DNA from: Chryseobacterium daecheongense
GTDB taxonomy: Bacteria; Bacteroidota; Bacteroidia; Flavobacteriales; Weeksellaceae
Reading direction: 5' to 3'
NCBI GenBank assembly: GCA_027920525.1
Contig: CP115858.1
Coordinates: 3,100,001-3,164,000 of the forward strand
Length of the DNA stretch: 64,000 bases
Positions within the stretch are counted from its first letter, which is position 1, and every line of letters begins with the position of its first letter. The notes under the pieces are model-generated. The model did no database searches. It saw nothing but the letters and a program-made list of their open reading frames with translations, and had not been told where the DNA came from. Below, piece after piece: positions 33,089 to 39,629 of this stretch. The position numbers and the translations under genes were made by a program.

Positions 33089-33199
33089 GTATTATAATTT
33101 TAATGGCGTAGATGATTTATTAAGATCAGAATTATCACTTTCTTTTGTAAAGAATGAGGATATTTGTTCAAATTTTATCATCTACTTTACAAATTTACA
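33079..33199 (-). repeat. Transposon right end with three TnsB-type sites
   Basis: Read on the minus strand: terminal TGTAAATTTG...GATGATAA (33199-33175), then AGTGATAA (core at 33138-33132) and GGTGATAA (33086-33079). All point inward like the left-end sites. The innermost overlaps the tnsA start codon. Confidence 0.72.
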
Positions 33200-33877
33200 G
33201 GGGGAAGCTATCCACAGCCAGGAGAGATATCCCTCGCACATAATGGTGTTTTATTCCTTGATGAAATGCCTGAGTTCAAAAGAACAGTGCTTGAAGTGAT
33301 GCGACAGCCCTTAGAAGATCGTGAGGTTACCATTTCAAGGGCAAAGTTTACAGTAAACTATCCCTCGAGCTTTATGCTTATTGCATCGATGAATCCAAGT
33401 CCTAGTGGATATTTCCCTGATGATCCTAATAATACTTCATCCCTTGCGGAAATGCAGCGTTATATGAATAAATTATCAGGCCCTCTTTTAGATCGTATTG
33501 ATATCCACATAGAAATCCAAAAAGTTGAATTTGAGCAATTAACTGAAAAGAGAAAGGGTGAAAAAAGTGAAACGATCAGAACAAGGGTACTGAAAGCCAG
33601 AGACATCCAACAGGCCAGATATCAAGATTTAGAAATTAGTTACAATGCGCAAATGGGCTCGCGACAAATTGAGCAATTTTGTGCTTTAGATGAGGTTTCA
33701 TTTGCTCTGATAAAACAAGCGATGGACAAGCTGGGGTTGTCCGCAAGAGCGTATGACAGAATTCTGAAGGTTGCACGGACAATTGCAGATCTTGACGAAT
33801 CTGAGAATATTCTCTCACATCATATTTCTGAAGCCATACAATATAGAAGTTTGGATCGGGAATTTTGGAATGTTTGA
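33200..33877 (+). pseudogene. comM: comM (yifB) 3' fragment
   Basis: Resumes in the GGGSYPQPGEISLAH segment of the AAA+ domain, directly after the transposon ACA end, and continues to the natural C-terminus (SEAIQYRSLDREFWNV). Walker B (GVLFLDEMPEF), the sensor segment (IASMNPSPSGYF) and the C-terminal helical domain remain, but Walker A is lost. A spurious ORF reads into it from 33164 inside the element. It cannot make a working ComM. Confidence 0.93.
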
Positions 33878-33955
33878 TATGGACTTATATGGGGTAAAAG
33901 CCTTCATCAATTTTATATTGTAAATGCATCATACTGATATGCAAAATCTGTATGT

Positions 33956-34429
33956 TTAGTAAATGTTCTCTTCAACCGGTAAACAGAATAATTTATCTTT
34001 TTTTATTACAATAAGATCATCAAAATAAAAACTTGCCTCAACATTCTTAATCTCGGCTAATTTTTGACCTTCTTTATTTTTGCATGTAAGTGTAAAGGAA
34101 TGGGGAAGAACTCTTTTTAAGGTCCATATTTGAGTTTCGGAATCGGAATGAGGCTGCTCATCCAGTATAAGATCAAATAGCCACAAACAGTCTTCAAAAT
34201 TAACCATATCATTAATCCCTTCTGTAAATTGGTATTCCTCCTTATAGTCGTGTAAATCCTGAGCAACTGAATAAACATTATATAACTCATTCGCTGAGTT
34301 TCGACGAATATTGTGTTTGTTGTTCATGGTTTTAGTTTTTGTTATGGAAGAAGGTTTAAATTGACGGAAAGATTCAGATGCTTCAAAATGTTTGTAGTAA
34401 GCATGTGATGGTTCAACGAAATTTTTCAT
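33956..34429 (-). CDS. Possible DUF6876-like protein
   Basis: 157 aa from the first ATG; an internal ATG (MNNKHN, codon 35) could be the true start. The core FTEGINDMVNFEDCLWLFDL...IWTLKRV resembles the T-D-G-v...cyWL-D-i...W-L pattern of DUF6876 proteins of mobile elements and plasmids, as I remember it. No catalytic motif. It is divergent from the HTH-type gene at 34508, sharing a short promoter region. Confidence 0.6.
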   Translation of the reverse strand: MKNFVEPSHAYYKHFEASESFRQFKPSSITKTKTMNNKHNIRRNSANELYNVYSVAQDLHDYKEEYQFTEGINDMVNFEDCLWLFDLILDEQPHSDSETQIWTLKRVLPHSFTLTCKNKEGQKLAEIKNVEASFYFDDLIVIKKDKLFCLPVEENIY

Positions 34430-34460
34430 GTTTTTAGAATTTTATTTTAATTTTGTTTTA

Positions 34461-34468
34461 TATCTTTG
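34461..34468 (+). promoter_or_regulatory. -7 element for the HTH gene at 34508
   Basis: TATCTTTG fits TAnnTTTG, 40 nt before the ATG, in the 78-bp divergent interval. A -33 box is not obvious. Confidence 0.5.
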
Positions 34469-34507
34469 CACAAATATAGTCAAAATTTAGACCAAAATAA
34501 AATAAAA

Positions 34508-34999
34508 ATGGACAAAATAACAACCATAAAAGAAAGAATCCTATTTTATTTGGAGGAAAAGAGCATTAAAAAGGAGTCTTTTTACAGGGAAACAGGGATG
34601 TCCGCTTCTAATTTCAAAGGAGCAGGACTAAAAAGTGACCTTGGTATTGATAAGGTTGTTAAAGTTTTAGAGGTGTATCCGGAGCTGAATGCTCACTTAC
34701 ATTGGCTTATAAAGGGAGAGGGGGTATTGGATTTAAGTAATTCAGAGAAAGTATATGAGGTTGAAGAACAAGAATTACAACCTGATCATATGTTGAAGAG
34801 TAAAGATTTTAATGAAGATATAGGTGACCTATTAGCTAATATTTATGCCCAATACAATACACAGGATAAAAGCTTGCTGTTCATCCAGAACCAGATATCG
34901 AAAATGGAAAAGAAACTGGAAGCCTCTATCGCTAAGCAAAGCAAATATTTGGAAAGAATTTTAGCTCAGGTCGAGGAAAAAGAATCAAGATCAAAGTAA
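34508..34999 (+). CDS. Small HTH regulator with coiled-coil tail
   Basis: 163 aa starting MDKITTIKER; the 14 codons upstream overlap the -7 promoter element, so they are excluded. Residues about 5-70 look like a Bacteroidota phage-repressor-like HTH (LFYLEEKSIKKESFYRETG, then LNAHLHWLIKGEG). The last 60 residues (FIQNQISKMEKKLEASIAKQ) form a likely coiled coil for oligomerisation. Probably regulates itself and the divergent gene at 33956-34429. Target otherwise unknown. Confidence 0.7.
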   Translation: MDKITTIKERILFYLEEKSIKKESFYRETGMSASNFKGAGLKSDLGIDKVVKVLEVYPELNAHLHWLIKGEGVLDLSNSEKVYEVEEQELQPDHMLKSKDFNEDIGDLLANIYAQYNTQDKSLLFIQNQISKMEKKLEASIAKQSKYLERILAQVEEKESRSK

Positions 35000-35000
35000 G

Positions 35001-35258
35001 CTAGTTCTTGTTTACGATGATTTTTTCAGATCCTGATAATAATGTTTTAGTTCGGGTACTGAGAATGAGATAGCCGAGTTCGTTAGTAAAAAGCTCCAAA
35101 TCCTGCATAGTACCAATAAATCCATTATTGATCTCTTTTTTTACCAATCTCATTTTTTCAAGATATTGCTCTTCGGACAAAATTTCCGCAATGTAATCCT
35201 CCCAAAGTTTATCACTAAGAGCAACAAGAATTTTTAAACTTTCTCTGTGATTACTCAT
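35001..35258 (-). CDS. Small hypothetical protein
   Basis: 85 aa, helical and charged (LVALSDKLWEDYIAEILSEE), no signal peptide or membrane segment. Its start overlaps the end of the upstream membrane-protein gene by eight bases, so it is the last gene of a three-gene leftward unit. Convergent with the HTH gene; two bases separate the stops. Unknown function. Confidence 0.65.
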   Translation of the reverse strand: MSNHRESLKILVALSDKLWEDYIAEILSEEQYLEKMRLVKKEINNGFIGTMQDLELFTNELGYLILSTRTKTLLSGSEKIIVNKN

Positions 35259-35703
35259 TTTTTGTGATATCGTTACGTTTGTATAATATGGAAGAAAACC
35301 TTTCTAAGGTACTATTGTTAAATTTATCAATAACACTTATTTCTCTATAGTAGTTGTCTAATCGATAGATAAGATAAACAATTATAGCAATAATGGCGAT
35401 AATCGCTATATCAGCATATCCGGAAATTATATTTTTATTGAAAAATATAAACTTAATATAGGTCGCTAAGTGAAAATATCCGGAAACAAAAACCACATAG
35501 AAGGTATATCTATGAGCTTTGAATAATCCTCCTAATGCAAGGAGGATTATGCACGATGGGATTGATAGAAAATAGATTGCTGAATCTAAATCCAAACGCC
35601 TTTCGCCGGCATTATTTGCCAGCTGGACATTAACATCAATAAAATAACCCACAATATTATTCAGAAAAGGTAAGATCGCCGAAATCAACACGAATGCAGA
35701 CAT
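35251..35703 (-). CDS. Small membrane protein, unknown
   Basis: 150 aa from MSAFVLISAILPFLNN at 35703, placed 20 nt after the upstream lipoprotein stop. The frame is open to 35802, which would overlap that gene by 80 bp; I prefer the shorter form. Four hydrophobic segments (about 2-22, 45-65, 70-92 and 98-118, including ADIAIIAIIAIIVYLIY) predict an inner-membrane protein. No recognised domain. Confidence 0.65.
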   Translation of the reverse strand: MSAFVLISAILPFLNNIVGYFIDVNVQLANNAGERRLDLDSAIYFLSIPSCIILLALGGLFKAHRYTFYVVFVSGYFHLATYIKFIFFNKNIISGYADIAIIAIIAIIVYLIYRLDNYYREISVIDKFNNSTLERFSSILYKRNDITKNE

Positions 35704-35722
35704 CGTAATCTGAATAATCAGC

Positions 35723-35980
35723 TTACTTAGGCCTATCCGGCTTTGTCGGGTCGATTGTGTCGGCGGTACTGTTGCTTGTTCCATCTTTTGAATCTGGCTC
35801 ATTTGGTGTTTCTACTGGTTTTGTTACGGTATCGCTAACGATTTTTACATTTTTTGCCGCTTTTAAATCTGCTTTTGTGCCTTCCGATTGTAAAGCGGGA
35901 GCGTCTTCATTACTTCTGTCATCACATGCTACCAAAAGGGTCAGCAATGCGATCCCGGATAAAATTAATTTTAAGTTCAT
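35723..35980 (-). CDS. Small disordered lipoprotein
   Basis: 85 aa. Lipobox LLVAC with Cys at residue 19, followed by DDRSNEDAP and a Pro, Thr, Asp and Lys-rich disordered tail. First gene of the leftward three-gene unit. Likely anchored in the inner or outer membrane; function unknown. Confidence 0.7.
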   Translation of the reverse strand: MNLKLILSGIALLTLLVACDDRSNEDAPALQSEGTKADLKAAKNVKIVSDTVTKPVETPNEPDSKDGTSNSTADTIDPTKPDRPK

Positions 35981-35999
35981 AACAATATATTTTTTTTAA

Positions 36000-36370
36000 C
36001 AACTTAAAGATAAGTCTTAAAACTTAAATTTAGCTTAAAAAAAATAGACTAATTCTTTTCATTGTGTAATGATAATAAAATTTTCTGTTATAAAAACCTT
36101 ATATCACTGCGTAATGAAATCAAAAATAGTAAATAAATATTTACATTTTGCTATTTTTTAATAAAATTTTTATTTTAAAATAAATTAACTGTTTTTATTT
36201 TTCTTAAATAATCTTTTTTTAGCAATGCATATTATTGCTGAAAATTTAACTCCCTCATCTTATTTGTAACGATCTCGTATTGTCTTTATTCTATAAAACG
36301 GCGTAAAAATCACAAAATTTTATGGTGTGTAGAGGGAACTCAATCACTTATTTATTTCATTAAATGGTAT
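36000..36370. other. Gene-free AT-rich interval
   Basis: Roughly 370 bases between the lipoprotein start and the S46 peptidase terminator. It must hold the promoter of the leftward 35723-35980 unit; I see no ORF, RNA gene or repeat with support. Confidence 0.45.
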
Positions 36371-36373
36371 AAA

Positions 36374-36402
36374 AAAAGCCGTGAGAGAATCTCACGGCTT
36401 TT
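36374..36402 (-). terminator. Terminator after S46 peptidase gene
   Basis: AAAAGCCGTGAGA / TCTCACGGCTTTT stem around GAA, flanked by A- and T-runs; 18 bases from the stop at 36420. Confidence 0.9.
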
Positions 36403-36419
36403 AAAATTTTAAAAAAAGA

Positions 36420-38627
36420 TTATTTATTCTTTTTGGTAGATTTTACATGTTCAGCTTTTGCAGGACGGGTTTTAGTATCAGCTGGAGTGTTTTCACTTCT
36501 TACCAGCTTCAACTCGTCAATTAATCTTCTTGCGCCAGCATACTTATCGATAGTCCAAAGAACAAAACGTACGTCAACGTTGATTGTTTTTTGCCATTCC
36601 TGTTCAAAAACAATATCACCACTTAAAGCTTCACTGTTTCCATCAAATGCGATCCCTATAAGGTTACCGTCACCATCGATTACCGGAGACCCGGAGTTTC
36701 CGCCTGTAATATCATTATTAGAAAGGAAATTAACTGGCATGTAACCGGCAGCATCAGCATATTGACCGAAGTCCTTCATGTTGTAAAGATCAATTACTCT
36801 TTGAGGAAGATCAAATTCTTCATCACCTTTTTTATATTTTCCTACCAAACCGGTCATGTCAGTATAATAGTTATCTGTAACACCGAAGTAGTTTCTGTCT
36901 GTTCTGATAGGTAATTTGTCAACAGTTCCGTATGTTAACCTCATAGTAGAGTTAGCGTCCGGATAGAACTTTTTCTCAGGCATGGATTTCATTAAACCTG
37001 CTAAGAAAAGTCGATTGTTTTTAGCAAAGAAATCATCAACTTTTACAAACTTTTCAACTGCGATCTTTTGATCTTCAGCAAGGCTATTTGCTATTTTCCA
37101 AAGCGGATCTGAATCAAGTTTTAATGCATCCGGATTTAAAATAAAGTTAGTTACCGAGGTTTTATTGGCAAAAATAGATGAATAGGCTGTATTGGATAAT
37201 GTTTTAGCATTTAATCCTAATATAGTTGCAGATGCCACATCCGGATTTTTAACTCTTGCCTGATAAAGGCTTACCATAGCAGCAAGCATTTCCCCTTCCA
37301 ATGATGGGCTGAAATTATCATAAATTGATTTTACCGCAGCTTCTACTTTTGGTTTCATGGCAAGTCTTCCCTGCATATCTTGTCCTGCATAGGTCTTAAG
37401 TAAAGATCCTAATTGATAGGCAACGCTGATATATTTTGAGTTTCTGGAAAGTTGTGACATATAATTTCTTTCAACATTTCTCTCGGAAACCTGTTTGTAG
37501 TAGGCCTCAATATCTTCTAAAACTCCATCATATTCTGTATTTCCAGGTTGTGCAGACCACTGTCTGTAGGTTGCTTCGATCTTTTGTTTATCTGAGATTG
37601 TCCCATTTTTGATAACAGCATCAATAGTTCCTTGTCTGTTTTTCCAGTAATTAGCAACCGAAGCATACTGGGAAGCGTAATTCAACTGAGTAGCTTTATC
37701 TTTATCCATGTACTTTTTCATTACATCCATTGCTACTTTAGAAGCTTCTACCCAAGCCGGATAGTCCTTATCTACCATTTGCTGAATTCCATAAGAAGTT
37801 AAATAACGGTTTGTTCTGCCTGGGTAACCAAGGATCATAGAGAAATCTCCAGGCTTAATTCCTTTAAGAGAAACCGGTAGGAAATGTTTAGGCTTTAAAG
37901 GGGTATTGCTTGGAGAGTACTCAGCAGGGTTTCCTGCTGCATCAGCATACACTCTGAAAACCGTAAAGTCTGCTGTGTGTCTAGGCCATTCCCAGTTATC
38001 AGTATCACCTCCAAATTTACCTAATGATGAAGGAGGTGCACCTACCAATCTTATATCTTTATAATCCTGATAAACGAAATAATAAAACTCGTTTCCATTG
38101 AAGAAATCTTTTACTACTACTGTATACTTCCCGTTTTCAGAATTCTCAGCCTGAATTGCTTTAGTTTCAGCATCAATTATGGCTTTTCTTTCCTCACCGG
38201 TCATTTTGTTATTTAGTTTAGAATTGATTCTTTGCGAAGCATCATCCATTCTTACTAAAAATCTAACGTATAGATTCTTAGCATTGAATTCGTCTTTTTG
38301 CTTCATGGCCCAGAATCCATTCTTCAGATAGTCTTTTTCCGGAGTAGAAGCTGCTGCAACAGCACCATAACCACAGTGGTGGTTTGTGAAAATCAGTCCT
38401 TTATCAGAAACAATTTCACCGGTACAGAAGCCTCCAAAACTTACAATAGCATCTTTTAAACTAGAATTGTTTACGGAATAAATTTCTTCTGGAGTTAAAT
38501 GCAATCCTTCTTTTTGCATATCAACACCATTTAATCTTTTAATGAGCATTAGCAGCCACATACCTTCATCCGCTCTCATCTGGGCAAAGCCCAATAAAAA
38601 AGTGAATAGTAGAAATAGTCTTTTCAT
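36420..38627 (-). CDS. S46-family dipeptidyl-peptidase, DPP7-like
   Basis: 735 aa with a signal peptide (about 1-19). The trypsin-like fold is visible: catalytic His in FTNHHCGYGA, Asp in GDTDNWEWPRHTADF, and Ser in DITGGNSGSPVIDGDG. It removes dipeptides from oligopeptides in the periplasm, supporting growth on protein. After the Ser loop, IAFDGNSEAL has Gly where DPP11 has the Arg that selects Asp/Glu, so a hydrophobic (DPP7-type) P1 preference is inferred. Highly basic C-terminal tail (KSTKKNK). Monocistronic. Confidence 0.92.
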   Translation of the reverse strand: MKRLFLLFTFLLGFAQMRADEGMWLLMLIKRLNGVDMQKEGLHLTPEEIYSVNNSSLKDAIVSFGGFCTGEIVSDKGLIFTNHHCGYGAVAAASTPEKDYLKNGFWAMKQKDEFNAKNLYVRFLVRMDDASQRINSKLNNKMTGEERKAIIDAETKAIQAENSENGKYTVVVKDFFNGNEFYYFVYQDYKDIRLVGAPPSSLGKFGGDTDNWEWPRHTADFTVFRVYADAAGNPAEYSPSNTPLKPKHFLPVSLKGIKPGDFSMILGYPGRTNRYLTSYGIQQMVDKDYPAWVEASKVAMDVMKKYMDKDKATQLNYASQYASVANYWKNRQGTIDAVIKNGTISDKQKIEATYRQWSAQPGNTEYDGVLEDIEAYYKQVSERNVERNYMSQLSRNSKYISVAYQLGSLLKTYAGQDMQGRLAMKPKVEAAVKSIYDNFSPSLEGEMLAAMVSLYQARVKNPDVASATILGLNAKTLSNTAYSSIFANKTSVTNFILNPDALKLDSDPLWKIANSLAEDQKIAVEKFVKVDDFFAKNNRLFLAGLMKSMPEKKFYPDANSTMRLTYGTVDKLPIRTDRNYFGVTDNYYTDMTGLVGKYKKGDEEFDLPQRVIDLYNMKDFGQYADAAGYMPVNFLSNNDITGGNSGSPVIDGDGNLIGIAFDGNSEALSGDIVFEQEWQKTINVDVRFVLWTIDKYAGARRLIDELKLVRSENTPADTKTRPAKAEHVKSTKKNK

Positions 38628-38712
38628 TTTATAAAATAATTTTGTGTCGCTAATTTACTAATTTTTACGATATTCCGGCCGTGATTGGTATGAAAATGGA
38701 AGGATAGGCTGC

Positions 38713-39147
38713 ATGAAAAAAATATTTATAAGTCTATTAGGAGTATTGTTTTTAGGAATGATGATTAATTGTTCATCAGTTCCGGGTGAAAACCTATCAG
38801 TTCAAAGAGAATGGATGCTTATATCTTTTGGGAAATTTGATAAAGAAGAAATGGTTAAAAGCCGCGCGGGAATTAACCTTACAGGAGCAATGGAAGGAGA
38901 AAAGATTCGTGGAGGGGCATTCATGGGGTGTAATAAAATGTTTTTTACCGGAGAGTTCAGAAAAAATGGGAAAATGAAGATTTCCGGAGTTGGAAGTACA
39001 ATGATGGCTTGTCAGAATATGAAACTTGAGCGAGCGTTTGTTAATAGCTTTGAAAGGATTACGCGGTATTCAGTGGAGGGTCATTTTCTTTCTTTGTATG
39101 ATGATAAAGGTATAGTGATGAAGTTTGTTGCCTCAGATTGGGATTAA
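38713..39147 (+). CDS. META-domain lipoprotein (HslJ-like)
   Basis: 144 aa. Lipobox MMINC with Cys at residue 20, then SSVPGEN. The META domain shows REWMLISFG, GGAFMGCNKMFFTGEF and the METACQ-like MMACQNMKLERAF motif. HslJ homologues are linked to novobiocin resistance and envelope stress; this function is not certain here. Confidence 0.85.
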   Translation: MKKIFISLLGVLFLGMMINCSSVPGENLSVQREWMLISFGKFDKEEMVKSRAGINLTGAMEGEKIRGGAFMGCNKMFFTGEFRKNGKMKISGVGSTMMACQNMKLERAFVNSFERITRYSVEGHFLSLYDDKGIVMKFVASDWD

Positions 39148-39180
39148 CAGTAATTTTTTTGAAAAATGTACAGATAAAAT

Positions 39181-39206
39181 AAGTCCGCTAAGTAGCGGAC
39201 TTATTT
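39181..39206. terminator. Terminator between convergent genes
   Basis: AAGTCCGCTA / TAGCGGACTT stem between the META gene and the leftward gene ending at 39213. Usable in both directions. Confidence 0.8.
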
Positions 39207-39212
39207 CGGTTA

Positions 39213-39623
39213 TTAGTTTCTAGGAATAGTTTTTTTTATTTCTTCAAGTGTTGCCGTATTAGAAAGTCCCGTAACGGTTATTTTCTTATTAATAGGTTGA
39301 CTTGCTTTACGTGAACGCCGATTAGGAATTGTTGCTAAGACCTCATCAAAACTAGCTGTATTGGGAAGTAATTTTCCTGGATTGTCCGATGTGTTTTTAG
39401 GTTTTAGATTTTGTTTTTTAACTTCAAGTCCATAATCTGATACCAGCCCGCTGTGTGGAGGATTGTTTTTATTATACTGCTCATAATCTTTAATGAGCTT
39501 AGCTTCCTGTACCTTTGCATTTTTTAAAATAAGGGCCTGATCCTGCGACTCAGAAGTTTTATTTTCCTGGGCATATATACTTAGTCCTGATAATAATAAT
39601 GCGATGATATATAATGATTTCAT
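39213..39623 (-). CDS. Small secreted protein with duplicated motif
   Basis: 136 aa. Signal peptide MKSLYIIALLLSGLSIYAQ. The C-terminal third has two copies of an NTA-x-x-(D/E)E-(V/I)-x-x-TIP motif: NTASFDEVLATIPNRR and NTATLEEIKKTIPRN. No known domain. Last gene of a three-gene leftward operon of secreted proteins. Confidence 0.65.
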   Translation of the reverse strand: MKSLYIIALLLSGLSIYAQENKTSESQDQALILKNAKVQEAKLIKDYEQYNKNNPPHSGLVSDYGLEVKKQNLKPKNTSDNPGKLLPNTASFDEVLATIPNRRSRKASQPINKKITVTGLSNTATLEEIKKTIPRN

Positions 39624-39629
39624 AATTTT

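Larger units (their letters stand above)
20226..33199. mobile_element. Tn7-like transposon in comM
   Basis: 12,974 bp bounded by TGT...ACA inverted repeats (20226-20250 and 33175-33199, 20 of 25 positions matching by hand). It is visibly AT-richer than its surroundings. It carries tnsA-tnsB-tnsC-tniQ plus a TnsE-like gene and a defence-like cargo. The left flank is GAAAC and the right flank GGGGG, so there is no 5-bp target duplication, and roughly 80-85 codons of comM between them are gone. comM is a known Tn7-like target (Tn6022/AbaR family elements). No cas genes or CRISPR array are present, so this is not a CAST. Confidence 0.93.

Noticed and set aside
20226..33199. CRISPR-associated transposon (CAST)
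   Set aside because: All cargo reading frames were examined; none resembles Cas12k, Cascade subunits or a CRISPR array.
33164..33877. A complete gene starting inside the transposon
   Set aside because: The first 12 codons are the transposon end; the remainder is the comM 3' fragment without Walker A.
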